In this document: positions 1-6,122 of the stretch, in pieces
How positions within the stretch are numbered: position 1 is the stretch's first letter
Layout of the letters: each line of letters opens with the position of its first letter
The notes under the pieces: model-generated
Database searches by the model: none
What the model was told of the DNA's origin: nothing
The model's input: the letters and a program-made list of their open reading frames with translations, nothing else
Position numbers and translations under genes: made by a program
DNA from: Synechococcaceae bacterium WB4_1_0192
GTDB taxonomy: Bacteria > Cyanobacteriota > Cyanobacteriia > PCC-6307 > Cyanobiaceae
Direction: 5' to 3'
DNA length: 6,709 bases
Assembly: GCA_009926195.1 (NCBI GenBank)
Contig: RFPK01000113.1
Coordinates: 1-6,709 of the forward strand

Positions 1-678
1 CGGCTGCGGGCACCGCGGCAGCTGCTGCCGAACCCCCTGGATCTCAGCCAGCTGCGCCCGGATCCTGAACTGCGGCAGCGCTGGCGGCAGCGGCTGGCCA
101 TTCCCGCCGACACACCATTGCTGCTGGTGTGCGGTCGGCAGCACCACAAGAAGGGACTCGACCTGCTGCCCGCTCTGCTGGCCAGCCAGCGGCACCAGCC
201 CTGGCGCCTGCTGCTGGTGGGCGGCGACGACGACGGCAGCGGCGCCGCCCTGCGCCGGGACCTGCAGCGGCGCGGGCTGGGCGAGCGCCTGCTGCTGGAG
301 CCGACCATGCCCGCCGCCGATCTGGTCGGCATCTACAACGCCGCCGACCTGCTGCTGCTGCCGAGCCGCCACGAGAACTTCGGCAATGTGGTGGTGGAAG
401 CGCTGGCCTGCGGCTGCGCCGTGCTGATCAGCGACCGCACCGGCGTGGGAGCCGATCTGCTGGAGGCGGCCCCCCGCGGCTTCGGTGCCGTGCTGCCACG
501 GCGAGTCGGACCCTGGCGGGACTGGCTGGGTGCCTGGCTGCGGCAGCCGCAGCGGGCGGGCGCGGCGGCTGCCGCCTGGGCGGGTGAGCAGTACGGCCAG
601 CAGGCGGTGGCCCGCCGGGCGATCGAGCTCTATCGCCTCATCCTGCAGACTCAGGCCAGCACAACGGCGCTCCGCTGA
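1..678 (+). CDS. Glycosyltransferase family 4 (GT-B fold), C-terminal part, 5' end outside window
   Basis: The reading frame is open from base 1 and ends at TGA 676-678, leaving 225 residues of a protein whose N-terminal domain lies left of the window. What remains is the donor-sugar-binding Rossmann half of a retaining GT4 enzyme. Visible marks are NPLD at residues 11-14 (the interdomain 'PNP-D' region), a basic KKG turn at residues 50-52 that normally contacts the nucleotide-sugar phosphates, the strand LLLVGG, and the family's E-x7-E motif within HENFGNVVVEAL (Glu125 and Glu133). By family knowledge it moves a sugar from a nucleotide donor onto a lipid-linked acceptor in the cytoplasm; the sugar cannot be told. 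The gap to the next gene is 20 bases, so the two are probably co-transcribed. An internal TTG at 118 is not the real start, because recognisable family sequence lies before it. Confidence 0.9.
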   Translation, partial: RLRAPRQLLPNPLDLSQLRPDPELRQRWRQRLAIPADTPLLLVCGRQHHKKGLDLLPALLASQRHQPWRLLLVGGDDDGSGAALRRDLQRRGLGERLLLEPTMPAADLVGIYNAADLLLLPSRHENFGNVVVEALACGCAVLISDRTGVGADLLEAAPRGFGAVLPRRVGPWRDWLGAWLRQPQRAGAAAAAWAGEQYGQQAVARRAIELYRLILQTQASTTALR

Positions 679-698
679 CCGCAGACGACCCGCGCCCG

Positions 699-1553
699 AT
701 GGCTTCACCCGCACCCGCCAGCTCTCAGCCCCGCGTGGCGGGTGTGGTGCTGAGCCTCAATGAGGCCGCGAACCTACCGCGCTGCCTGGCCTCACTGCGC
801 TGGTGCGATGAGCTGCTGGTGCTGGATTCCGGCAGCAGCGATGGCAGCCAGACCTGCGCGGCCCGGCTCGGTGCCCGGGTGCTGGAGCATCGCCAGCCGG
901 GGCGGTTCCTGATCAGCGAACAACGCAACTGGGCCCTGGAGCACGGCGGCCTGCAGAGCGACTGGGTGCTGTTCCTCGATGCCGATGAGGAGGTGGGTGC
1001 CTCCTGCCGCCAGGCGATCCAGGAGGCCATCGCCAGCCCAGGGGCGGCCGATGGCTTTGAACTCACGCCGCGCTACTGGTTCCTGGGGCGCTGGCTGAAG
1101 CGCACCCAGGGCTACCCGAACTGGCATCCGCGCCTGCTGCGCCGCGGCCGCCTGCGGTTCGAGGGCGGCGTTTGGGAAAGCTTCAGCGGCGGCGGCCGGG
1201 TGGCCCGGATCCGGGAGCCCTATGAGCACTACGCCTTCAGCAAGGGCATCGACGACTGGCTGGAGCGCCATCGCCGCTACGCCGACTGGGAAGCCGAACG
1301 GATCTGCAGCTATCTCGCCAGCGGCGACAGCCGCAGCCTCGGCACCCGCCGCTGGCTGCGGCTGCGGCAGCTCACGGCGCGCCTCTGGCCGCTGCGGCCG
1401 GTCCTGCGCTTCAGCCAGAAATACCTGCTGCAGGGGGGGCTGCTGGAGGGCTGGCAGGGGTTGCTGTTCGCCCTGCTGATGGCCGGCTACGACCTGATCA
1501 CCGTGGTGAAGGTGATCGAACGGCAGCGGCACGACCAGGGGCTGCCGCTATGA
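699..1553 (+). CDS. Glycosyltransferase family 2, WaaE/KdtX-like (LPS core/O-antigen type)
   Basis: This 284-residue protein is an inverting GT-A enzyme. Near the N-terminus it has LSLNEAANLPRCL (residues 19-30) and the nucleotide-binding LDSGSSDGS (42-50). QRNWAL follows at 75-80, and the metal-binding DxD appears as Asp94-Ala-Asp96 in LFLDADEEV. The middle part, YWFLGRWLKR then the HPRLLRRGRLRF stretch (126-154), matches the acceptor region of the WaaE/KdtX beta-glucosyltransferase group, which adds glucose to the LPS inner core in enterobacteria. Where many members have Val-His-Glu this one has Val-Trp-Glu (158-160). The C-terminus (about 230-272) is rich in Leu, Trp and Arg and may lie on the membrane. 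No clear ribosome binding site precedes the ATG; GTG 735 is a possible later start, since family similarity begins just after it. Its stop overlaps the next start in ATGA. The family call is firm; the true substrate is unknown. Confidence 0.9.
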   Translation: MASPAPASSQPRVAGVVLSLNEAANLPRCLASLRWCDELLVLDSGSSDGSQTCAARLGARVLEHRQPGRFLISEQRNWALEHGGLQSDWVLFLDADEEVGASCRQAIQEAIASPGAADGFELTPRYWFLGRWLKRTQGYPNWHPRLLRRGRLRFEGGVWESFSGGGRVARIREPYEHYAFSKGIDDWLERHRRYADWEAERICSYLASGDSRSLGTRRWLRLRQLTARLWPLRPVLRFSQKYLLQGGLLEGWQGLLFALLMAGYDLITVVKVIERQRHDQGLPL

Positions 1554-2758
1554 CCACCACCACCCCTCGCCGGCTGCTGCTGATCAGCGAACACTTCGAA
1601 CCCAGCACCGGCGCCACGGCACAGCTGATGAGCGATCTGGCGCGGGGGCTGCATCGCCGCGGCTGGCGGCTCACGGTGCTCACCGCCACACCGGGAGCCG
1701 ATCTGGAGTTTCCGGTGGTACGGCTGAACGGTCCGGAACGCAAGGGCGGCGCAGCGGTTGGGGTGGTGGGCAAGGCCCTGCGGGGTCTGCGCTTCCTGCT
1801 GGGGTCGCTGCTGTGGTGCCTGCGCCGGGGCCGCCGCGGCGATGGGGTGCTGATCGTGTCCAACCCCCCGTTCATCGGCCTGCTGGGCCCCTTGCTGAGC
1901 CTCTGCCGCGGCCTGCCCTACGTGTTCGTGTTCCAGGATCTGTTCCCGCGCTCAGCGGTGCTCAGCGGCGTGCTGCCGGCTGCAGGTCCACTGGCGCTGC
2001 TGTGGCAGGGCCTGATGGCCCAGGTCTGCGGCCGCTCCAGCCAGACCGTGGTGCTCAGCCAGGCGATGGAGGCGCGGCTGCGTCGGGACCTGGGCCGGCA
2101 GCTACCGCTGACCGTGATCCACAACTGGGCGGTGGAGCGGGGTGCGGCGGTGCGGCGCGCCGACAGCGGCTTCGCGGCCGAGCACGGCTATGCCGATCGC
2201 TTCAGCGTGCAGTACTCCGGCAACTTCGGCCGCCTGCACGATCTGCTCACCCTGCTGGAGGCCGCTCGCCTGCTGCAGCAGGAGCCGATCCAGTTCGTGT
2301 TCATCGGCGGCGGCGCCAAGCAGGGCCAGATCGAGGCCTACCGCAGCGGTTTCGCGCTCGGCAACGTGCTGCAGCTGCCCTACCAGCCGCGCCGGCGGCT
2401 GCCGCAGAGCCTGGCCGCCTGCGATCTGGCCGCGATCGGCCTGATCCCCGGCGCCGAGGACACGGTGGCCCCCTGCAAGTTCTACGGAATCCTGGCCAGC
2501 GGTCGCCCCGTGCTGCTGATCGCACGCCGCAGCTGCGATCTGGCCCAGCTGGTGCTCAATGCCGGCTGCGGCCTGGTGGTGGAACCCGGCGAAGCGGCCG
2601 AGCTGGCCGACAGGCTGCTGCACCTCAGCCAGCAACCGGATCAGGTGCAGACCATGGGCGAGCGCAGCCTGGCCCTCTACCAACAGCGGTTCGGGCTGGA
2701 GCGATCGCTGGAGCGCTACGAAACGGTGCTGCAGGGCCTGCTGGAGCCGAGGCCGTGA
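1550..2758 (+). CDS. Glycosyltransferase family 4, WcaI/WbuB-like
   Basis: A complete GT-B enzyme of 402 residues. The N-terminal acceptor domain opens with LLLISEHFEPSTGATAQLMSDLA (residues 9-31 region), where the Gly-Ala-Thr turn is typical of the group named after colanic acid enzyme WcaI and O-antigen enzyme WbuB. SNPPF (104-108) and FVFQDLFP (126-133) follow. The linker has HNW at 191-193, then the C-terminal domain starts with YSGNFGRLHDL (222-232), a GGG turn at 253-255, and APCKFYGILASGRPVL (307-322). That last motif replaces the E-x7-E of ordinary GT4 enzymes and usually reads Pro-Ser-Lys; here it is Pro-Cys-Lys (308-310). By family it extends a lipid-linked oligosaccharide in the cytoplasm; WbuB-type enzymes transfer N-acetylated amino sugars, but the donor here is not shown. 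An AGGGG at 1537-1541 lies 8 bases before the ATG as a modest ribosome binding site. It overlaps both neighbours by 4 bases. Confidence 0.9.
   Translation: MTTTTPRRLLLISEHFEPSTGATAQLMSDLARGLHRRGWRLTVLTATPGADLEFPVVRLNGPERKGGAAVGVVGKALRGLRFLLGSLLWCLRRGRRGDGVLIVSNPPFIGLLGPLLSLCRGLPYVFVFQDLFPRSAVLSGVLPAAGPLALLWQGLMAQVCGRSSQTVVLSQAMEARLRRDLGRQLPLTVIHNWAVERGAAVRRADSGFAAEHGYADRFSVQYSGNFGRLHDLLTLLEAARLLQQEPIQFVFIGGGAKQGQIEAYRSGFALGNVLQLPYQPRRRLPQSLAACDLAAIGLIPGAEDTVAPCKFYGILASGRPVLLIARRSCDLAQLVLNAGCGLVVEPGEAAELADRLLHLSQQPDQVQTMGERSLALYQQRFGLERSLERYETVLQGLLEPRP
2701..2708. repeat. HIP1 octamer GCGATCGC
   Basis: A perfect copy of the Highly Iterated Palindrome common in many cyanobacterial genomes, inside the 3' part of the WcaI-like glycosyltransferase gene. 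It supports, weakly, a cyanobacterial source. Confidence 0.6.
2743..2746 (+). promoter_or_regulatory. Shine-Dalgarno GGAG for the GTG start at 2755
   Basis: GGAG lies 8 bases before GTG 2755, inside the last codons of the preceding gene. It decides the start of the downstream glycosyltransferase, whose frame stays open far upstream and so cannot be bounded by a stop codon. The family N-terminus also begins exactly at this GTG. Confidence 0.55.
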
Positions 2759-3864
2759 TCCTGCTGATCAGCTACGACGTGCGCCGGCGTGGCGGGATCG
2801 AACGCCTGAGCCTGCAGGTGCAGGCCTGCCTGCAGCAGCGGGGGCAGGCGGTGCGGCTGCTCTGCCCGCAGCGGCTCGGGCCGGGCGGCCTGGGCCGGCA
2901 GCTGGGACGGCTGTGGTTCGTGCTGCAGCTGGCCTGGTGGCTACCCCGGGCCACCCAGGTGCTGAGCATGCATGCGCTCCTGCTGCGGCCCCTGCGCTGG
3001 CTGGGGCCGCTGCGGCCCCGGCGGCAGCCGCTGCACTGCTGGATCCACGGCATCGAGGTGTGGGGTGCGGCCCTGGCTGGCGTGCAGGCGGACCTACGGC
3101 GCTGTACCGGGCTGATCGCCAGCAGCCGCTTCACCCAGGCCCGCGTGCAGGAGCGGCCGGGATCCTGGCCGCCGATCGCCGTGGTGCAGCCGATGGCCGA
3201 TCTGATCGATGCCAGCGAAACGCCGGCCCCGCTTCCCCCGGGGCTGCGTCTGCTGACGGTGGCACGCCTGGATGCGGGCGAGCGCTACAAGGGTCACCGG
3301 CTGGTGCTACAGGCCCTGGAGCAGCTGCAGCTGCGCGGTGGCCTGCCAGCGGACTGGCAATGGCGGGTGGTGGGCGAGGGCAACGACCGCCTGGCCCTGG
3401 CGCAGGAGTGCGAACGGCTGGGGCTGCGCCCGTGGGTGCGGTTCCTCGGCGGCCTGGGCGATGGCGAGCTGCGGCGGGAGCTGCGGGGCTGCAGCCTGCT
3501 GCTGATGCCGAGCGCCTATGGCATCGAAGCAGATGGACGGGCCTGCGGCGAAGGCTTCGGGATCGTGTACCTGGAAGCCGCCCAGGCGGGGCGGGCCTCG
3601 ATCGCCTGCCGCCAGGGCGGCCAGACGGATCTGATCGTGGATCGCCATAACGGTTGGCTGATCGAGCCGCAGGCCGATGATCTTGCAGCCCTGCTGCTGG
3701 AGCTGGCTGCCAATCCAGAGCAGCTGGCCGAAGCCGGCGCCGCCGCCCGCAGCCGCGCCCAGGCGAGCTTCAGCGCCCAATGTTTCCAGGCCAGGCTGCT
3801 GGGAAGCCTGGGCCTGCAGACTGAGCCATCAGCACGCGGGAACTCAACCAGATGCGCCGTCTGA
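2755..3864 (+). CDS. Glycosyltransferase family 4 (classical E-x7-E type), GTG start
   Basis: This 369-residue protein is a complete GT4 enzyme, of usual length for the family. The N-terminus ILLISYDVRRRGGIERL (residues 2-18) holds the Gly-Gly-Ile-Glu acceptor-loop motif. The first domain continues through CWIHGIEVWG (95-104) and IASSRFTQARV (121-131), a Ser-Ser-x-Phe-Thr signature seen in many GT4 proteins. The second domain starts with LLTVARLDAGERYKGH (166-181), with Arg171 and Lys179 as likely phosphate-binding residues. VVGEGND follows at 205-211, and the catalytic motif CGEGFGIVYLEAAQAG holds Glu266 and Glu274. GQTDLIVDRHNGWLI (289-303) closes the nucleotide-sugar pocket. It should add one sugar to the growing repeat unit in the cytoplasm; the donor is unknown. 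GTG overlaps the previous stop as GTGA, which suggests translational coupling. The frame reads open back to about 1813, but that upstream part only shadows the WcaI-like gene. Confidence 0.9.
   Translation: MILLISYDVRRRGGIERLSLQVQACLQQRGQAVRLLCPQRLGPGGLGRQLGRLWFVLQLAWWLPRATQVLSMHALLLRPLRWLGPLRPRRQPLHCWIHGIEVWGAALAGVQADLRRCTGLIASSRFTQARVQERPGSWPPIAVVQPMADLIDASETPAPLPPGLRLLTVARLDAGERYKGHRLVLQALEQLQLRGGLPADWQWRVVGEGNDRLALAQECERLGLRPWVRFLGGLGDGELRRELRGCSLLLMPSAYGIEADGRACGEGFGIVYLEAAQAGRASIACRQGGQTDLIVDRHNGWLIEPQADDLAALLLELAANPEQLAEAGAAARSRAQASFSAQCFQARLLGSLGLQTEPSARGNSTRCAV
3003..3019. repeat. 8-bp inverted repeat with 1-base centre
   Basis: The arms ggggccgc and gcggcccc flank a single T inside the GTG-start glycosyltransferase gene. 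The right arm's gctgcggcccc (3009-3019) also occurs directly repeated at 2982-2992, so the ggggcc element could pair with either side. It codes for a Leu-Arg-Pro-rich part of the protein and may be only a by-product of GC-rich codons. Confidence 0.4.
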
Positions 3865-4640
3865 TCGCCCGCTGCTGGTTGCAGATCCGGCGCCATACCC
3901 CCGATCTGCGCGGCAAGCAGTGGTGCAGCCGGGCCCTGACGCGCCTGCTGGGTCCCGTGCCCCTGCGCTCACCCGATGGGATCTGGCTGGCGACGCGCCT
4001 CAGCAGCGCCATGGGTCTTTCCTTCCTGGATCCAAGCGGCGGTGGCCACGATCTGATCCGCCAGGCGATCGCCCGCCTGGGACCAGGTGATCGCATGCTG
4101 GACGTGGGAGCCAACACCGGCTTCCTGACCCTGCTGGCGGCGCGGCGTGTGGGGCCGAGCGGGCTGGTGATCGCCGTGGAACCCTCACAGCGGGAATTCC
4201 AGCGGCTGCTGGTCAACCTGAGGCTGAACCGGGCCAGCAACGTGCTGGCCCTGAACCTGGCAGGCGGCGATCAGCCCGGCATCAGCCGGCTGACGATCGA
4301 GCCCGATCACACCGGCCTGAACCGCATCGGCCACAACGGTCAGGCAAGCAGCGCCGGCCAGCCCTGCCAGGTGCTGCCCCTGGCCGCGCTCGAACCTGGC
4401 GAACTGGCCCTGGTGAAGATCGACACGGAAGGCTTCGAGCTGTTCACGCTGCGGGGCCTCGAACCCCTGCTGCGGCAGCAGCGCATCCGGCGGCTGGTGG
4501 TGGAAATCAGCCCGATCTTCCTACAACACCACCAGCAGACGCCAGCCGACATCTACGACCTGCTGGCCAGCCACGGCTACCGGCCCACGGTCGGGCCCCT
4601 GGCGGAGCGCCAGTGGGATGAACTGTTCGTCAGCGACTAA
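3852..4640 (+). CDS. FkbM-family SAM-dependent methyltransferase
   Basis: A complete 262-residue protein with the class I Rossmann methyltransferase core of the FkbM family, which O-methylates hydroxyls on sugars and polyketides. Motif I, binding S-adenosylmethionine, is MLDVGANTGFLTLLAA (residues 82-97). The acidic end of strand 2 is IAVEPS (107-112). Asn122 and Asn131 in the VNLRLNRASN region are typical of the family, and KIDTEGFE (189-196) and VVEISP (216-221) complete the signature. The first 40 residues are basic with no membrane segment or signal peptide, so it should act in the cytoplasm. It starts inside the preceding gene, overlapping 13 bases, with only a weak GGGA (3838-3841) ahead. 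An in-frame stop at 3822 and no other start codon before the ATG leave little doubt about the start. Placed last among glycosyltransferases, it most likely methylates a sugar of the same glycan; the position methylated is not known. Confidence 0.92.
   Translation: MRRLIARCWLQIRRHTPDLRGKQWCSRALTRLLGPVPLRSPDGIWLATRLSSAMGLSFLDPSGGGHDLIRQAIARLGPGDRMLDVGANTGFLTLLAARRVGPSGLVIAVEPSQREFQRLLVNLRLNRASNVLALNLAGGDQPGISRLTIEPDHTGLNRIGHNGQASSAGQPCQVLPLAALEPGELALVKIDTEGFELFTLRGLEPLLRQQRIRRLVVEISPIFLQHHQQTPADIYDLLASHGYRPTVGPLAERQWDELFVSD
4065..4072. repeat. HIP1 octamer GCGATCGC
   Basis: A second perfect HIP1 copy, inside the methyltransferase gene just before the motif I region. By composition I estimate well under one copy expected in this window, so two is suggestive but not strong. 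Confidence 0.6.
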
Positions 4641-4658
4641 CGGCAGGATCGGGCTGGC
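4641..4658. other. 18-base convergent intergenic gap
   Basis: This is all that separates the stop of the methyltransferase gene (plus strand) from the stop of the polymerase candidate (minus strand). No U-tract or strong hairpin was seen for either direction, so transcripts from the two strands probably run into each other's coding regions or end by a factor-dependent route. Confidence 0.8.
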
Positions 4659-6122
4659 TCAAACCCCGAGATTGTGCCGCCTGCCAGAGAACCAGGCCAC
4701 ACCGGCACAGAGCGCGAGCCATGGAAGTGCCACCTTGCTGAGCACCAACAGATCCCCCAGCCAGGACGGTCCCAAGCCCACCACGGCGAGCAGGCCGCAG
4801 GGCAACAGCCAGAGGCACGGCCAACGGCCCTGCAACCAGCAGGCAGCGCACCAGAACAGGCACAGCAGCAGTGCCATCACCAGGCTGAAGCTCAGCAGTC
4901 CGACCCAGCCGCCGGTGGTGACGGGATCGAGCAAGGGCGTTTCCATCAGATCCACCACCCAGCCTCGGGCCACCTCGGGGGACACCCCAGGGTTGGACCA
5001 ACCGGGCAGACCAACGCCAAGGGCACGGCTGACCGACCGTTCGGCCCCTGCGGCACCCCAACTGGCCAGCCAGGGCTTGAGTGCACCGGGCACGAAGCGA
5101 TAGAGATCAGCGAACAGCCAGCTCCAGCCATCACTGCCCTGCAGCAGGGCGGTGCGACGCAGATCCAGCACCACCGAAAGCGAGGCCAGACCGGCCTTGT
5201 TATATGAAAAATCATTCAGGGCCGAGGCCGCCAGGTTCGTGGGCAGCAGGCCGGTTGCGAAGTTCTGCCACGACTGGGCCAGATAGGCCTCCAGCGTTTG
5301 CCCGGGCGCCCGGGCGACACGCGTGTAGCGCAGCGCGGTTGGCAGGGCGTACGCCACCGACAGGCCCAGCAGCAACCAGCCCCACAACAACGGCCGCCGC
5401 CACCAGCGCACCACGCAGGCCACCACCCAGACCACCGCCAACAGGGAGAGAAAGCGTTGGCGCAGCAGGACGAAGGTTGTGAGCTGCAGCACTACCAGCA
5501 CCAACCAGACCCAACGTTCCCCGCGCCCGGGAGGCCCGGAAGCCGCCAACACCCGCCAGCCTGCGGCGACCAGGGGAATCGCTTCAATCAGGAACAGTCC
5601 CTTGGCCCAGGGGCGCAGCAACACCGGCAAGCCATCGACCCAGGCGCCCCCATTGGCACCGATGGTGCCGATCACCGGGGCGATCAGGGCACTGATCAGC
5701 GCCAGCAGCACCGCCACGACCAGAATCTGGGGGCGCGGCCAGCGGGGCAGCAGCCGCAGCCGCTGATTCAGGCCAAAGGCCTCAAGCCGATGGGCCAGCA
5801 GCGCCAGCAGCGCCAGGATCAAGCCGTAGGCCACCAGGCTGTGCAGCGAGGCCACAGCCATCAACGGCCGGCGGATGACCCAGCCATAGGCCTCCTGCAT
5901 GTTGGACTGCAACACCAGCGCACCGATGTTGATCGGGCCGAAGTACACCAACCAGTGCAACAGAACCGCCAGGGCCAGGGGCTTCAGACAGCCCACGCGC
6001 AGCGGCTGCAGCAGCGGCCAGGGGCAGCGCGGCCCGATCAGCGCCGCCAGCCAGGCCAGGGCCAGCGCCACATTCGCGGCGACCCCCAGCAGGGCAACAG
6101 ACGAGGGCAGGGGAATCGTCAT
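4659..6122 (-). CDS. Polytopic membrane protein, candidate Wzy-like O-antigen/polysaccharide polymerase
   Basis: The protein has 487 residues if started at ATG 6122-6120. Roughly ten or eleven hydrophobic segments are visible: near residues 8-29, 45-62, 88-110, 132-153, perhaps 171-194, 204-220, 222-239, 244-261, 403-428, 434-450 and 455-478. Between 262 and 402 lies one long polar stretch with several arginines (265, 268, 271) and FADLYRFVPGALKPW (337-351), which recalls the 'phe-ile-Pro-Arg-x-Leu-Trp-Pro-x-Lys-Pro' stretch of oligosaccharide repeat-unit polymerases. GGWVGLL (404-410) follows just before the last helices. Wzy polymerases join flipped lipid-linked units on the outer face of the inner membrane and are poorly conserved, so this call rests on topology, that weak motif and position directly after a flippase. 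A ligase or an unrelated membrane protein remains possible. The start forms ATGA with the flippase stop, without a ribosome binding site; an upstream GTG at 6173 would give 504 residues. Confidence 0.6.
   Translation of the reverse strand: MTIPLPSSVALLGVAANVALALAWLAALIGPRCPWPLLQPLRVGCLKPLALAVLLHWLVYFGPINIGALVLQSNMQEAYGWVIRRPLMAVASLHSLVAYGLILALLALLAHRLEAFGLNQRLRLLPRWPRPQILVVAVLLALISALIAPVIGTIGANGGAWVDGLPVLLRPWAKGLFLIEAIPLVAAGWRVLAASGPPGRGERWVWLVLVVLQLTTFVLLRQRFLSLLAVVWVVACVVRWWRRPLLWGWLLLGLSVAYALPTALRYTRVARAPGQTLEAYLAQSWQNFATGLLPTNLAASALNDFSYNKAGLASLSVVLDLRRTALLQGSDGWSWLFADLYRFVPGALKPWLASWGAAGAERSVSRALGVGLPGWSNPGVSPEVARGWVVDLMETPLLDPVTTGGWVGLLSFSLVMALLLCLFWCAACWLQGRWPCLWLLPCGLLAVVGLGPSWLGDLLVLSKVALPWLALCAGVAWFSGRRHNLGV
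5300..5315. repeat. 16-bp perfect GC palindrome
   Basis: The sequence gcccgggcgcccgggc equals its own reverse complement. It lies inside the polymerase candidate gene and encodes part of the Arg-Ala-Pro-Gly stretch of the long polar loop (near residues 269-274). At this GC content such a palindrome may arise by chance; no function is claimed. Confidence 0.5.

Noticed and set aside
792..1532. 246-codon open frame on the minus strand
   Set aside because: It lies wholly opposite the GT2 gene, whose motifs are clear; the antisense product shows no recognisable domain.
2102..2683. 193-codon open frame on the minus strand
   Set aside because: Antisense shadow of the C-terminal domain of the WcaI-like glycosyltransferase; low-complexity Ala/Gln/Gly product.
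1813..2754. Upstream in-frame extension of the GTG-start glycosyltransferase
   Set aside because: It is rich in Arg, Pro and Ala, has no domain, and lies out of frame over the clear WcaI-like gene; it is a GC-rich shadow frame.
4642..4685. Possible terminator: ggcagg (4642-4647) pairing with cctgcc (4680-4685), with an inner tcggg/cccga stem
   Set aside because: Stems are short, split by an uneven internal loop, and no U-tract follows on either strand.
5199..5204. TATAAC on the minus strand resembling a -10 box
   Set aside because: The position 17 bases upstream reads cctcgg, not a -35 element, and the site is in the middle of a gene with no start downstream that needs it.
4618..5207. Overlapping plus-strand open frames after the methyltransferase
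   Set aside because: Ser/Pro/Gln-rich translations opposite the polymerase candidate, no family resemblance, no ribosome binding site.
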